A stretch of DNA of 64,000 nt, from positions 2,790,001 to 2,854,000 of the forward strand of contig NZ_BCNB01000006.1 of the NCBI RefSeq assembly GCF_001485575.1. Reading direction: 5' to 3'. The position numbers were made by a program, and so were the translations under genes. Under the pieces are notes generated by a model that saw only the letters and a program-made list of their open reading frames with translations, made no database searches and had not been told where the DNA came from. This document shows positions 43,742 to 52,477 of the stretch, piece by piece. Source of the stretch: Haloarcula sp. CBA1127. GTDB lineage: Archaea; Halobacteriota; Halobacteria; Halobacteriales; Haloarculaceae. Position 1 is the stretch's first letter, and each line of letters opens with the position of its first letter.

Positions 43742-44608
43742 TCAGATGGCGACCCACGCCAGCACAATGACGGCCGCGCCGACCACTGTTGACCCGACGG
43801 CGTGTGTCCGGAGTTCGTCGAGCAGGTCGTGCGAGTGGTCGTGGAGTTCACAGACCTCATCGATCTCGCTGCCGGCTTCGCAGTTCGGCAGGAAATCCAT
43901 TGCGACGTGGAGGAAGATGCCAGCGGCGAACCCGAAGACGACCGCGTTGAGAAGCGCTGACTCCGGGATTGGGAAGAGCGCGGACGGGATCGCCGTCAGG
44001 CCGACGCCGGCCGCGGGGAGCAACAGGGCAGTCGTGGACTTGTCGCTACGTCCGAGCCGCCGGGCGGCGGCGTAGCCGGCCGGCCCTTTGTGCGAGACGA
44101 TGGCGAGGCCGAGCAGGATACCCAGTTCGGGCATCGAGGCGTAGACCAGCCCGATGACCAGCCCGGCCGAGAGGGCGTGGGCGGCGATGGCGAGCGTCGT
44201 CATGTCGAACGAGGTCTCGACGTGGGTCAGTCGGTGGCCGATAGTGTGGGTGCCGTAGCCGGTGACCAGTCCAGCGGCGATGCCGACGCCGCCGATTCGC
44301 GCTGCGCCGGCCTGGCCGCCCAGTCCCATCGCCTGCGGGACGAGGAACATGGCCGCCGACGTGACCATCGCTCCGCTCGCGAGGCCGTAGCCCCAGACCA
44401 GTCGGTAGGGATTCGTTTCGTCGGCCCGTGCTCCGAGCCACGCGCCCAGTGCCATCGCCACAAACGCGACCCAGGAGATGACCAGAACCTTACTCGCCCC
44501 GCCGGTGACTGCGACGCCGGACAGGATCACCAGACCGACGACACTCGCGATGCCGGCGGTGGATATCCGGCCAGCATTATTAAAAATCGAGTTTGAGTTA
44601 ATAGACAT
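43742..44608 (-). CDS. ZIP-family divalent metal transporter
   Basis: 288 residues with seven to eight transmembrane helices. Helix 4 has AAHALSAGLVIGL, where His and Ser replace the usual HNxxDG, and helix 5 has IVSHKGPAGYAA, close to the HExxP metal site. A His-rich loop CELHDHSHD lies before the last helix. ZIP proteins bring zinc or related metals into the cytoplasm. With the usual Asn and Glu ligands changed, the metal preference is uncertain. The ATG at 44608 has a TATA box 27 bases before it. Convergent with the kinase gene. Confidence 0.82.
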   Translation of the reverse strand: MSINSNSIFNNAGRISTAGIASVVGLVILSGVAVTGGASKVLVISWVAFVAMALGAWLGARADETNPYRLVWGYGLASGAMVTSAAMFLVPQAMGLGGQAGAARIGGVGIAAGLVTGYGTHTIGHRLTHVETSFDMTTLAIAAHALSAGLVIGLVYASMPELGILLGLAIVSHKGPAGYAAARRLGRSDKSTTALLLPAAGVGLTAIPSALFPIPESALLNAVVFGFAAGIFLHVAMDFLPNCEAGSEIDEVCELHDHSHDLLDELRTHAVGSTVVGAAVIVLAWVAI

Positions 44609-44630
44609 TATCTACAATCACCCGCCTGTT

Positions 44631-44640
44631 ACTAATAAAC
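44631..44640 (-). promoter_or_regulatory. TATA box of the ZIP gene
   Basis: GTTTATTAGT on the minus strand, 27 bases before the ATG at 44608. Confidence 0.6.
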
Positions 44641-44653
44641 CCATCGGTGGCGG

Positions 44654-45346
44654 CTACCGCGTCGCTGACCGATAGTCGCCCCAGTCGAGGACATCGCCGT
44701 CCAGCGCTGACGGGTCCGCATCGCGGAGCGCCCAGAGAACCATTTCGGCGACTGATTCTGGGTCACGCCCGCCGCCACCGGAGAGGTCCGTGGCGACCTG
44801 TCCGGGGTCGACTGCGCCGACTGGCGTATCGAGGTCGGCCGCGAATCCGCGAGCAATAGCCTCTGCGGCAGCTTTCGAAACCGCGTAGGAACCGTAGCCG
44901 GGCATCCCCTCGCGGGCGACGACGCCCGTCGGGACGACGATGCGGGCGTCCGGGCCGAGGTGCGGAACGGCCTCCCGAATCGTTGAGAACACACCGCGGG
45001 CGTTCGTCCGGATATGGTCGTCGAAGGCAGTGTAGGATTCCTCGGTGAGCGGCGTCTCGCCGGCGGTTCCGTGGTAGACGCCGGCGTTGGCGACAACGTA
45101 CTGTATTGCGCCTCCCTCCCGCATGGCAGTTTCGACCAGCCGTTCAACGTCGTACTCATCACGTACGTCCGTGCGAATCGCGGTCACGGAGCCACCAGCG
45201 TCCCGGATATCAGCTTCGACCCGCTCAAGAGCCTCGGCATCGCGAGCACAGATGACCGTATGTGCGCCTGCACTCGCTACCGCGTGGGCTATCTGCTCGC
45301 CGATACCTCTACTCGCACCTGTGACGACAGCGGTCGCGCTGTCCAT
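44654..45346 (-). CDS. short-chain dehydrogenase/reductase
   Basis: 230 residues of a classical [17 protein letters not shown] is the NAD(P) motif, VANAGVY matches NNAG, and [10 protein letters not shown] has the catalytic Tyr and Lys. Asp or Arg following the second strand ([11 protein letters not shown]) favours NADP. Substrate unknown. The ATG at 45346 puts the glycine motif at residue 10 as in most SDRs. ATGs at 45358 and 45382 are alternatives with no better ribosome signal. Divergent from aroA. Confidence 0.88.
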   Translation of the reverse strand: MDSATAVVTGASRGIGEQIAHAVASAGAHTVICARDAEALERVEADIRDAGGSVTAIRTDVRDEYDVERLVETAMREGGAIQYVVANAGVYHGTAGETPLTEESYTAFDDHIRTNARGVFSTIREAVPHLGPDARIVVPTGVVAREGMPGYGSYAVSKAAAEAIARGFAADLDTPVGAVDPGQVATDLSGGGGRDPESVAEMVLWALRDADPSALDGDVLDWGDYRSATR

Positions 45347-45452
45347 CGCTGGGGCCATAGCGGTGGTACCGCTGCCAGCCACAAGGTCGTTGCTCTCACC
45401 CTGGTTGGGTTGGAGCGGTAGTCTCTTGTCGAACGCCCGCTACCGACCGGGC

Positions 45453-46742
45453 ATGGACATCACGATTGCCGAATCGACGGTCGCGGGGACGGCGCAAGCG
45501 CCGCCATCGAAGAGCTACACGCACCGGGCGGTGCTGGCCGCGGGCTACGCGGACGGCGCAGTGGTCCACGACCCGCTCGTGAGTGCGGACACGAAGGCCA
45601 CGATGCGAGCGGTCGAGGCTTACGGCGGCAGCGTCTCGCTGGCAGCGGACGAATCGACGGTCGAGGTCACGGGCTTCGACGGCCGGCCGAGCACGCCGGA
45701 CGACGTCATCGACTGTGCCAACAGCGGGACGACGATGCGACTGGTCACCGCGACGGCCGCACTGCAAGACGACCTCGGGGTACTGACTGGTGACGAGTCC
45801 CTCCGGTCGCGCCCGCAGGGGCCACTGCTCGACGCCGTCGAACAACTGGACGGCGACGCCGAGTCGACGCGCCGGAACGGGCAGGCCCCGCTCGTGGTTG
45901 GCGGCGGCATCGACGGCGGCGCAGTGGAGATCCCCGGCGACGTATCCTCGCAGTACATCACTGCGCTGTTGATGGCCGGTGCTGTCTCGCCGGACGGCAT
46001 CGACATCGACCTGACGACCGAGCTGAAGTCGTCGCCGTACGTCGACATCACGCTGGAGGTGCTGGAAGCCTTCGGCGTCGACGCCGAGAAGACCGACGCC
46101 GGGTTCACCGTCGACGGTGGCCAGTCTTACACGCCAGCGGGCGGCGACTACAACGTCCCCGGGGACTTCTCGTCGATGAGCTATCTGCTCGCGGCCGGCG
46201 CACTCGCCGCCGAGGACGGCCTGCGCGTCACCTCGGCGTTCCCCAGCGCGCAGGGCGACGCCGCCATCGTCGACATCCTCGACCGGATGGGGGCCGACCT
46301 CGACTGGGACAGGGAAAACGGCGAAATCACCGTCTCACAGTCAGACCTGACCGGCATCGAGGTTGGCGTCGAGGACACGCCGGACCTCTTGCCGACCATC
46401 GCGACGCTTGGGGCCGCTGCCGACGGCGTCACCCGGATTACCGACGCCGAGCACGTCCGGTACAAGGAGACTGACCGCGTGAGTGCGATGGCCGAGGAAC
46501 TCACGAAGATGGGCGCAGAGGTGGAGGAACACCAGGACGAACTGTTCGTTTACGGTGCGGACAGCGACCTCGTCGGCACGACCGTCGAGGGCTGCGCGGA
46601 TCACCGCATTATCATGTCACTGGCCGTGGCGGGTCTCGTCGCCGACGGCGAGACGACGGTGACCGGCGCGGAGCACGTCGACGTGTCCTTCCCGGACTTC
46701 TTCGACGTGCTCGAATCGCTCGGCGCTGCTGTCGAGCGGTAA
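45453..46742 (+). CDS. aroA: 3-phosphoshikimate 1-carboxyvinyltransferase (EPSP synthase)
   Basis: 429 residues. [19 protein letters not shown] carries the S3P/PEP-binding Lys and Ser. [13 protein letters not shown] and [14 protein letters not shown] are the other substrate-site motifs, and [18 protein letters not shown] the domain hinge. It joins shikimate-3-phosphate and PEP in aromatic amino acid synthesis. The start at 45453 gives a protein beginning on the first strand. aroC, the next step of the same pathway, is 550 bp downstream with one gene between. Confidence 0.95.
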   Translation: MDITIAESTVAGTAQAPPSKSYTHRAVLAAGYADGAVVHDPLVSADTKATMRAVEAYGGSVSLAADESTVEVTGFDGRPSTPDDVIDCANSGTTMRLVTATAALQDDLGVLTGDESLRSRPQGPLLDAVEQLDGDAESTRRNGQAPLVVGGGIDGGAVEIPGDVSSQYITALLMAGAVSPDGIDIDLTTELKSSPYVDITLEVLEAFGVDAEKTDAGFTVDGGQSYTPAGGDYNVPGDFSSMSYLLAAGALAAEDGLRVTSAFPSAQGDAAIVDILDRMGADLDWDRENGEITVSQSDLTGIEVGVEDTPDLLPTIATLGAAADGVTRITDAEHVRYKETDRVSAMAEELTKMGAEVEEHQDELFVYGADSDLVGTTVEGCADHRIIMSLAVAGLVADGETTVTGAEHVDVSFPDFFDVLESLGAAVER

Positions 46743-46809
46743 GGTATCGGGTCACCAGCGCGTCAGCTTTTGTAATGAAATAGTATTGTTAATTTGATAA
46801 ATGAGTGAG

Positions 46810-46816
46810 CTTATAC
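46810..46816 (+). promoter_or_regulatory. TATA-like box of the receiver gene
   Basis: cttatac, about 32 bases before the GTG at 46845. The interval is AT-rich and otherwise featureless. Confidence 0.4.
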
Positions 46817-46844
46817 GTTTCGAGAGGTATTTACAACACACGTT

Positions 46845-47240
46845 GTGAATCAAACGAGCGCTTCCGAACAGTCCACTGCGGCCCCCATGACAGTCCTCTA
46901 CGTCGATGACGACCAGTTGTTGCTTGATTTGCAGGCCGATATTGCCGACGAGCGCGAGGCAGTCGAACTAGTAACGACACCGAACACCGACCGGGCGATG
47001 ACAGTGCTGGCCGACCGCAAGTTCGACTGCGTGGTGGTCGGACGCCGGCGCACTGCCTCGTCAGAGGGCAACTTCGCTCGTGCGGTCAACGCGAAGTATC
47101 CGGACGTAACGCTGGTACGGTACACCTGGGAGCCCCGGCCTGACGACACAGACGAGGTATTCGATGCGGTTTTCGAGAAACAGGTCAGGGGAGCGAAGAC
47201 GGTGCAGTTCCTCGACCGTGTCAGGTGGCTCGACGACTGA
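46845..47240 (+). CDS. response-regulator receiver-like protein lacking the phospho-acceptor Asp
   Basis: 131 residues. MTVLYVDDDQLLLDL gives the acidic pocket (Asp21-23) of a receiver domain. The strand that should end in the phosphorylated Asp reads FDCVVVG (Gly66). The downstream Ser/Thr and Lys positions are also weak, so phosphorylation is not expected. There is no output domain. It may act by protein contact as a pseudo-receiver, or could be a decayed gene. The start is GTG at 46845. It lies between aroA and aroC on the same strand. Confidence 0.75.
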   Translation: MNQTSASEQSTAAPMTVLYVDDDQLLLDLQADIADEREAVELVTTPNTDRAMTVLADRKFDCVVVGRRRTASSEGNFARAVNAKYPDVTLVRYTWEPRPDDTDEVFDAVFEKQVRGAKTVQFLDRVRWLDD

Positions 47241-47288
47241 CGGGCGCATCTACAAGGTTCAAATGCCCCCAACCCCGACACCACTGTA

Positions 47289-48536
47289 ATGAACGGTAAC
47301 GAGTTCGGTCGTCTGTTCCGCATGACGACCTATGGAGAATCTCACGGGGAGGCGATGGGCTGTACCGTCTCCGGCGTTCCGGCGGGTGTCGAACTCTCGG
47401 AGGAGGAGATACAGAAAGACCTCGACCGGCGCAAGCCCGGCCAGTCGATGATCACCACCTCCCGGGGCGAACCCGATAAGGTGACGATCAACTCCGGGAT
47501 TCAGGACGGCTACACAACAGGGACGCCTATCGGGATGGTCATCCAGAACAAGGACGCCCGCTCGGGGAAGTACGAACCTTTCATCACAGCTCCGCGGCCG
47601 TCACACGGCGACTACACCTACTCCGCGAAGTTCGGGACCCGGAACTGGGGCGGCGGCGGCCGCTCGTCGGCCCGCGAGACGGTCAATTGGGTCGCCGCCG
47701 GCGGCGTCGCCAAGCAGGTGCTCGAACAGTCCGACTACGATGTCCAGATCAAGGCCCACGTCTGCCAGATCGGTGACGTGGAGGCTGGTCCGGTGACCTT
47801 CGAGGATATGCTCGAACACAGCGAGGAGAACGAGGTCCGCTGTGCCGACCCCGAGGCCGCCGAGGAGATGCGCGACGTGGCCGACCAGCACCAGAAGGAG
47901 GGCGACTCCATCGGCGGCGCGATTTACTTCGAGTGTCGCGGCGTCCCGTCCGGCCTCGGCGCACCCCGGTTCGATAGCTTCCCGTCACGGCTCGGCCAGG
48001 CCATGTACTCCATCCCGGCGGTCAACGACTTCGAGTACGGCATCGGCCGCGAGGCTCGGACGACCAAGGGCAGTGAGTACACTGAAAACTGGGAGTTCGA
48101 CGACAGCGAGGCAACAGCCTCGGAGAGCGCGAGCGGCGACGAGCCGCGAGTGAAGGGCCACCCCACGCCCGTCGGCAACGACCACGGCGGCATCCAGGGC
48201 GGCATCACGACCGGCCAGCCCATCTACGGCGAAGTGTCGTGGCACGCGCCGGTGTCGATTCCCAAGACCCAGAAGACTGTCGACTGGGAGACCGGCGAAG
48301 GCAAAGAAATTACCGTTACCGGCCGCCACGACCCGGTCCTGCCGCCGCGGGCGGTCCCGGTCGTCGAGGCCATGCTCGCCTGTACAGTCCTTGACTTCAT
48401 GCTGCTCGGCGGCCGCATCAATCCCGACCGACTCGACGACCGGCCAGGCGAATACGACACCGACTACCACCCGTCCAGCCCACAGAACGACCCAGAGGAC
48501 GCGGACACCCACGCAAAAACCATCGACGACGAGTAA
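47289..48536 (+). CDS. aroC: chorismate synthase
   Basis: 415 residues. Signatures are GESHGEAMGCTVSG at the start, RRKPGQS-like DRRKPGQSMITTSRGE, and GGGGRSSARETVNWVAAG. It converts EPSP to chorismate with reduced FMN. The protein is longer than most family members because of an acidic, Ser-rich insertion near residues 270-290 (DSEATASESASGDEP) before the GNDHGGIQGG motif, and an acidic C-terminal tail; both look like halophilic additions. ATG at 47289. The next gene begins one base after the stop, so they are co-transcribed. Confidence 0.95.
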   Translation: MNGNEFGRLFRMTTYGESHGEAMGCTVSGVPAGVELSEEEIQKDLDRRKPGQSMITTSRGEPDKVTINSGIQDGYTTGTPIGMVIQNKDARSGKYEPFITAPRPSHGDYTYSAKFGTRNWGGGGRSSARETVNWVAAGGVAKQVLEQSDYDVQIKAHVCQIGDVEAGPVTFEDMLEHSEENEVRCADPEAAEEMRDVADQHQKEGDSIGGAIYFECRGVPSGLGAPRFDSFPSRLGQAMYSIPAVNDFEYGIGREARTTKGSEYTENWEFDDSEATASESASGDEPRVKGHPTPVGNDHGGIQGGITTGQPIYGEVSWHAPVSIPKTQKTVDWETGEGKEITVTGRHDPVLPPRAVPVVEAMLACTVLDFMLLGGRINPDRLDDRPGEYDTDYHPSSPQNDPEDADTHAKTIDDE

Positions 48537-48537
48537 G

Positions 48538-49164
48538 ATGGACGCACAACAGGAGTCCAAATCGAACCCGTTCGGGATGGACGAGGAGTGCCAGAACTGC
48601 CCCGCGCTGTGTGAGACGCGCGAGAACGTCGTCCACGGCTACGGCGACGTGGGTGCCGAGTTCATCGTCCTCGGCGACTCACCCGCAGTCGGCGCCGATG
48701 AGTCCGGTCTCCCCTTCACCGGGGAGAGCGAGCGCGAACTGCTCGACATCCTCGCCGCGGTCGATATGTGCACGGACCCGGACGCCGACAGACCGCAGTT
48801 ACAGAACACCTTCCTGACCTACGTCACCCGCTGTCGCCATCCCGACAGGGAGGCGACTGACGAGGAGGTCGTCAACTGTGAGCCGTATCTCAACAGCGAG
48901 ATACGGATGATCAACCCCGAGATATTGCTGCCGGTCGGTCAACGGCCGCTCGAAGAGCTAGCCTTCGAGTACACGACGATGAGCGAGGACGAACTCGACA
49001 TCGAGGACCGTCACGCGACGACGATCCGCGGCCGCGGGTTCGAGATTCTTCCGATGATTCCGCCGAGCGAACAGACCGACGAACAGCGGACGGCCTTTCT
49101 GGAACACTTCAGCGAGACGCTCGGACAGGACTACCGGCAAACGAAGGGCCGACGCGGGCGGTAG
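48538..49164 (+). CDS. family-4-like uracil-DNA glycosylase
   Basis: 208 residues. The motif GDSPAVGADESGLPFTGESE matches GExPGxxEDxxGxPFVGxAG of family-4 enzymes. CQNCPALC (Cys18, Cys21) with the later TRCRHP and NCEPY cysteines can hold a 4Fe-4S cluster. PVGQRPLEEL corresponds to the LGxxA element. The final HPS motif is replaced by MIPPSE, so activity on uracil is possible but not certain. It removes deaminated cytosine from DNA in relatives. The start is ATG 48538, one base after aroC, an unusual pairing. Confidence 0.78.
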   Translation: MDAQQESKSNPFGMDEECQNCPALCETRENVVHGYGDVGAEFIVLGDSPAVGADESGLPFTGESERELLDILAAVDMCTDPDADRPQLQNTFLTYVTRCRHPDREATDEEVVNCEPYLNSEIRMINPEILLPVGQRPLEELAFEYTTMSEDELDIEDRHATTIRGRGFEILPMIPPSEQTDEQRTAFLEHFSETLGQDYRQTKGRRGR

Positions 49165-49707
49165 TCAGGTATCGGACTGGACTTCGGTGTCAGTGGTCTG
49201 GAGCAACTCTTCCGGGCTCGACACTGTCCCGTACTCAGTTGCTGCCTGTAACCGGTTTTCGGCGTCGTGGCGGTACTGGCTCGCCTGTGTCGATTCACCC
49301 TGTTCGCTGGCGTAAGTCATGCCGCTGAGCCACTCGGCGGCCTGCCAGAGGCAGGTCGCTTTCTTACGCGCCCGTTCCGACAACTCAGCCAGCGAGTCGT
49401 CGTCCGCTTCGCGAACAGCCGTCGTGAACTCCTCGACGCTTTCCTCGAAGTCCGACGCGGCACTGTCGAACCCCCCACGAGCGAGCGCCATCTCCTCGTC
49501 TTCGACGGTCGCCAGCGCATCGGATAGCTGGCGGCGTGCCTCACGATACCGCATGTAGCCGACATGGTACGCCCGCTGTGCCGCTGCGGTCCCGGACAGC
49601 GTGGCTTCGCGTTCGCAGTCGCGGCACACAATCTTGGGTTGTGGTTCCCCGAGAACCCGATACTCCGACCCACATCCATCGCATCTGTAGGTCTGGGATT
49701 CCTCCAT
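49165..49707 (-). CDS. zinc-ribbon protein with helical domain
   Basis: 180 residues. An N-terminal zinc ribbon (YRCDGCGSEYRVL and IVCRDCERE, four Cys) is followed by about 140 residues of predicted helices rich in Ala, Glu, Arg and Ser, possibly a coiled coil. The family is not recognised. The frame extends to 49773, but the ATG at 49707 begins just before the ribbon and has AT-rich sequence upstream. Convergent with the UDG gene, whose stop abuts its own. Confidence 0.7.
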   Translation of the reverse strand: MEESQTYRCDGCGSEYRVLGEPQPKIVCRDCEREATLSGTAAAQRAYHVGYMRYREARRQLSDALATVEDEEMALARGGFDSAASDFEESVEEFTTAVREADDDSLAELSERARKKATCLWQAAEWLSGMTYASEQGESTQASQYRHDAENRLQAATEYGTVSSPEELLQTTDTEVQSDT

Positions 49708-49807
49708 ATAGTTTCTCTTAGATATCAAATACTGCTCACATCTTATAATTGTTCTGTAGCTGCGTCGGAACACAAGCGACTAATCACAGTCGGGCCGAGA
49801 AGACAGT

Positions 49808-50560
49808 ATGACTACGGTAACTGTGCTGGCTGACCCGCCAGTCGAAGGGTTCGTGTTACAGGAGCTGGCGGGCGGCATTGTAGACGACGCCGAGGCCGCC
49901 GAGCTATACGAAGCCATGCTGCTTGACGTTTGTCGTGCGGTGGAGATCAGCGGTGCCGAGTTGTTGGTGAACTACCGTCCCTCGGAACAGGTCCCGGACG
50001 ACGTCGACCCCGAAGCTGCGGTGCGGGAGCCAGTGACAGAAGCTCTTGAATCACCGGGTAACGCCCGATTCGAGGTTCAGGTCGGTTCGACGTTCGCCGG
50101 TCGGGTCGGGAACACAGTGACGCACCTCCTTGATGAAGAAGATGTCGCAACTGTCGCCGCCGTCAAACCGACAGCAGCACTGTTGAACCGGCAACTCATC
50201 GACAGCGCGGCGATGAAACTCCGGTCTAGCGGCGTGGTTCTTGGCCCCGCTGCGGGCGGCCGCGTCTACTACGCCGGCTTCGGCGAGCCGATTGATTTCG
50301 AGGACAGCTACGCCACCCCAACGGTCGAAACGATCGGCGAGCGTGCTGCGGATGCCGGCCTCGACGTGGACTTTCTCCCGCCGTCAGCCGTCCTCGAAAC
50401 CCGAGCGGATCTCGAAACCATCGTGCCGCTGCTCCGGGCCCGGAACCGGGCTGGTCGGGTCGTACCGCAACGGACGACAGCGTTCCTCGATGACCTCGGA
50501 GTCCGTGTTGTCGACGAGGACGGGGAGCCGAGCGTGGTCCGAGAGACCGACAGGTCTTAG
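49808..50560 (+). CDS. DUF2064 family protein (glycosyltransferase-A-like)
   Basis: 250 residues. VLADPPVEGFVLQEL at the start, AELYEAMLLDVCRAVE, and later SGVVLGPAAGGRVYYAGFGEPIDF match the DUF2064 (TIGR04282-type) nucleotide-diphospho-sugar transferase-like fold. In the active-site region the common D/PD motif is changed to LGPAAGGRVY, so activity is uncertain. It is the gene directly before tRNA-Ser. ATG at 49808. Confidence 0.7.
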   Translation: MTTVTVLADPPVEGFVLQELAGGIVDDAEAAELYEAMLLDVCRAVEISGAELLVNYRPSEQVPDDVDPEAAVREPVTEALESPGNARFEVQVGSTFAGRVGNTVTHLLDEEDVATVAAVKPTAALLNRQLIDSAAMKLRSSGVVLGPAAGGRVYYAGFGEPIDFEDSYATPTVETIGERAADAGLDVDFLPPSAVLETRADLETIVPLLRARNRAGRVVPQRTTAFLDDLGVRVVDEDGEPSVVRETDRS

Positions 50561-50586
50561 AAGGCCCACCGAATATGCTTGACTGC

Positions 50587-50670
50587 GGTGGGATGGCAGA
50601 GCGGCCTATTGCGCCTGCCTTGAAAGCAGGTATCCTCACGGATTCCTGGGTTCAAATCCCAGTCCCACCG
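50587..50670 (+). tRNA. tRNA-Ser(UGA)
   Basis: 84 nt. Acceptor GGTGGGA pairs with TCCCACC plus discriminator G. The anticodon arm is CCTGC-CTTGAAA-GCAGG with anticodon TGA (50621-50623). A long variable arm (about 50631-50645) is typical of Ser tRNA. The T arm is CTGGG-TTCAAAT-CCCAG. CCA is not encoded. No intron. The last 22 bases of the tRNA plus four more are repeated at 50773-50798. Confidence 0.96.
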
Positions 50671-50674
50671 TATT
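50649..50674 (+). repeat. tRNA-Ser 3' end, template copy of the 26-bp direct repeat
   Basis: Covers the T arm and acceptor 3' strand of the tRNA plus tatt. Identical to 50773-50798, 124 bp away. A tRNA 3' end is a classical att site of integrative elements. Confidence 0.9.
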
Positions 50675-50772
50675 TTGCCACGAACAAACCGTAAGTGGCA
50701 ACTACGCCAGCTGGGATTTGAAGCCGACGAGTCGCAGCCCGCGCAACGACGTGAGCAGGACCGTCTCGGCTC

Positions 50773-50798
50773 GGTTCAAATCCCAGTCCCACCGTATT
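50773..50798 (+). repeat. second copy of the tRNA-Ser 3' end (att-like direct repeat)
   Basis: An exact 26-base copy of the tRNA end. The 98-bp spacer before it holds no gene but has a degenerate tract ending caacgacgtgagcaggaccg. The copy could be an attR or attL left by a deleted element, or the boundary of a very small element. Confidence 0.85.
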
Positions 50799-50834
50799 GC
50801 TCCGAGCGAATACGCGAGGAGCCATCGGTACACA

Positions 50835-50900
50835 CTGGCGATTTGAGCCCTGCAAGTCGCAGCGCACGAACATAGTGAGTGCGACCGTCTTGTCTGGATT
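50835..50900 (+). other. degenerate relative of the tRNA-Ser spacer
   Basis: atttgagccctgcaagtcgcag and the following gtgagtgcgaccgtcttg repeat the layout of atttgaagccgacgagtcgcag and gtgagcaggaccgtctcg at about 50715-50768. It is a second, decayed copy of the spacer, this time without the tRNA-end repeat. Nothing else was seen between 50671 and 51049. Confidence 0.6.
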
Positions 50901-51049
50901 AAACCGAAACCCGTAGCAGCAGACTGTGCGAGTAACAGACGCTGCAACGGGAAGCTACAGAATCCGCTGCCTTCTGACTCGTAGGGACCGTTTACCGAAT
51001 CGAGGCAATCGGGCGGTTTTATGTCGATGGTCTGGATTATATTTGAGTA

Positions 51050-52432
51050 ATGGTACGTGAAGAGAGGCCCCCAAAGCAGCATCTTCCGAGCCTCATCGCG
51101 GTCTGTGTCGTTGCCCTCCTCCTCGCAGCGACGGTGGCAGGTCCTGTTGCTGCTGCACCACGACTGTTCGTATCCGGCGCATCGAAAGAAGTAGACACGA
51201 TACTGGCCGGTGAATCGGTAAACGTCACCGCGACGGTCAAGAACACTGGGAGCTCCGGGGGTGCGATGAGCGTTGAGTATGTGGCGAACGGAACGACGAA
51301 AGCGACTGAGCGGGTGGCCGTCGATTCCGGGTCATCGGCCAAGCGGACACGGGCGCTAACGTTTAACACGCCTGGGACATATCAGATTACGGTTAAAGGT
51401 CCAGAGCGGTCGGCTGGGCGCCTTCAAGTCAAGAAGGCGACTGCAATGACGAGACGACAGGATGCGACCAGCCGACAAACCGAGGTCCGTGGCGGCGCAG
51501 TGCCAACGGCGAAGCCATACGAAGTCGAGATGCCGGGTGCGATGAACCGGACGTTCGCTGTCCAGACGTGGACCGTAAACGCATCCCAGCGGTCGTTCAC
51601 ACAGAACGTAACCGAGTATACAGACCCCACGGACGCAGATATCACAGTACCCGATAACGACGATGCATCGGTGTTCGGTATGGTTACCGTTGGCTCGTCA
51701 GCAGGGGTTCAGCCGTCGTCGATGCAGTTCGTGTTGAACCGCTCGAACCTCCAGTCGGCCGGCATCGATGCTTCGGCGGTCCGCGTGTATCACCGTGTGA
51801 ACGGATCGTGGCAAGCCGCTGAGACGAGCGTTGTTGAGGAGCGGTCCGATCAAGTCGTCTACGAGGCGGACACGGCGGGCGCATCGGCCTACGCGATTGG
51901 GAAGATCGAGCCTGCATTCAGCATCACGCGAACATCAGTCGTCAGCGAGCAGGCCCCTGAGGGGCAACGGGTCGTCGTTGAAGCGACGGTCTCCAACGAC
52001 GGCAGTATCGAAGGCACGTACGACGCACAGATGCGGGTAGACGACGAGGTCGTCAACCAAACAGCGGTGACTGTGCCGGCCGACACCGAACAGACAGTGA
52101 CTCTGTCGACGGTCGTGACGACGCCAGGGACGTTCCAGATCGGCTTCAACGATGTCAACGCCGGCGAGATTCAGGTAACCGAGAGCCAGGTCCAGACCGA
52201 TGGAAACGGCGGCGCTGAACCAGAAACGGAACCGACGGGAACGGAGCCAGCGGTCCAGACCGAACCCGCAGTTGACGGTGACAGCGGACTCGGACCGCTT
52301 CCGGCGACAGTCATGGGTATCAGCACGATGCTGGTCATCGGCGGACTCCTCGGTGCGTTGCTGTTGTTCGGTGTCGTCATCGCGCTCCTCCGACGGGGTG
52401 GCAGCCGGAACGACAGCGGCTTCGAACTGTAG
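51050..52432 (+). CDS. secreted, membrane-anchored surface protein with CARDB-like and PGF-pre-PGF-like domains
   Basis: 460 residues. A signal peptide (about 10-36, ending VAAA) leads to a CARDB-like immunoglobulin domain (about 40-125). The middle (about 200-290) has VFGMVTVGSSAGVQPSSMQF, then VRVYHRVNGSWQ and ASAYAIGK, matching PGF-pre-PGF domains of archaeal surface proteins. A second CARDB-like domain follows (about 295-385), then a Thr/Pro/Glu-rich stalk and one transmembrane helix (about 425-448) with a basic end. Several NxT/NxS sites invite glycosylation. It is the first gene after the tRNA-Ser integration site. Adhesion is a fair guess. Confidence 0.82.
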   Translation: MVREERPPKQHLPSLIAVCVVALLLAATVAGPVAAAPRLFVSGASKEVDTILAGESVNVTATVKNTGSSGGAMSVEYVANGTTKATERVAVDSGSSAKRTRALTFNTPGTYQITVKGPERSAGRLQVKKATAMTRRQDATSRQTEVRGGAVPTAKPYEVEMPGAMNRTFAVQTWTVNASQRSFTQNVTEYTDPTDADITVPDNDDASVFGMVTVGSSAGVQPSSMQFVLNRSNLQSAGIDASAVRVYHRVNGSWQAAETSVVEERSDQVVYEADTAGASAYAIGKIEPAFSITRTSVVSEQAPEGQRVVVEATVSNDGSIEGTYDAQMRVDDEVVNQTAVTVPADTEQTVTLSTVVTTPGTFQIGFNDVNAGEIQVTESQVQTDGNGGAEPETEPTGTEPAVQTEPAVDGDSGLGPLPATVMGISTMLVIGGLLGALLLFGVVIALLRRGGSRNDSGFEL

Positions 52433-52448
52433 GCGGGGAGAGAAACCC

Positions 52449-52453
52449 TTTTT
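52449..52453 (+). terminator. oligo-T terminator after the surface-protein gene
   Basis: A run of five T, 17 bases after the stop, in GC-rich surroundings. It also falls in the promoter position of the next gene, about 27 bases before 52478. Confidence 0.4.
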
Positions 52454-52477
52454 GTGCCAGTGTCCAGAGACTCGCGT

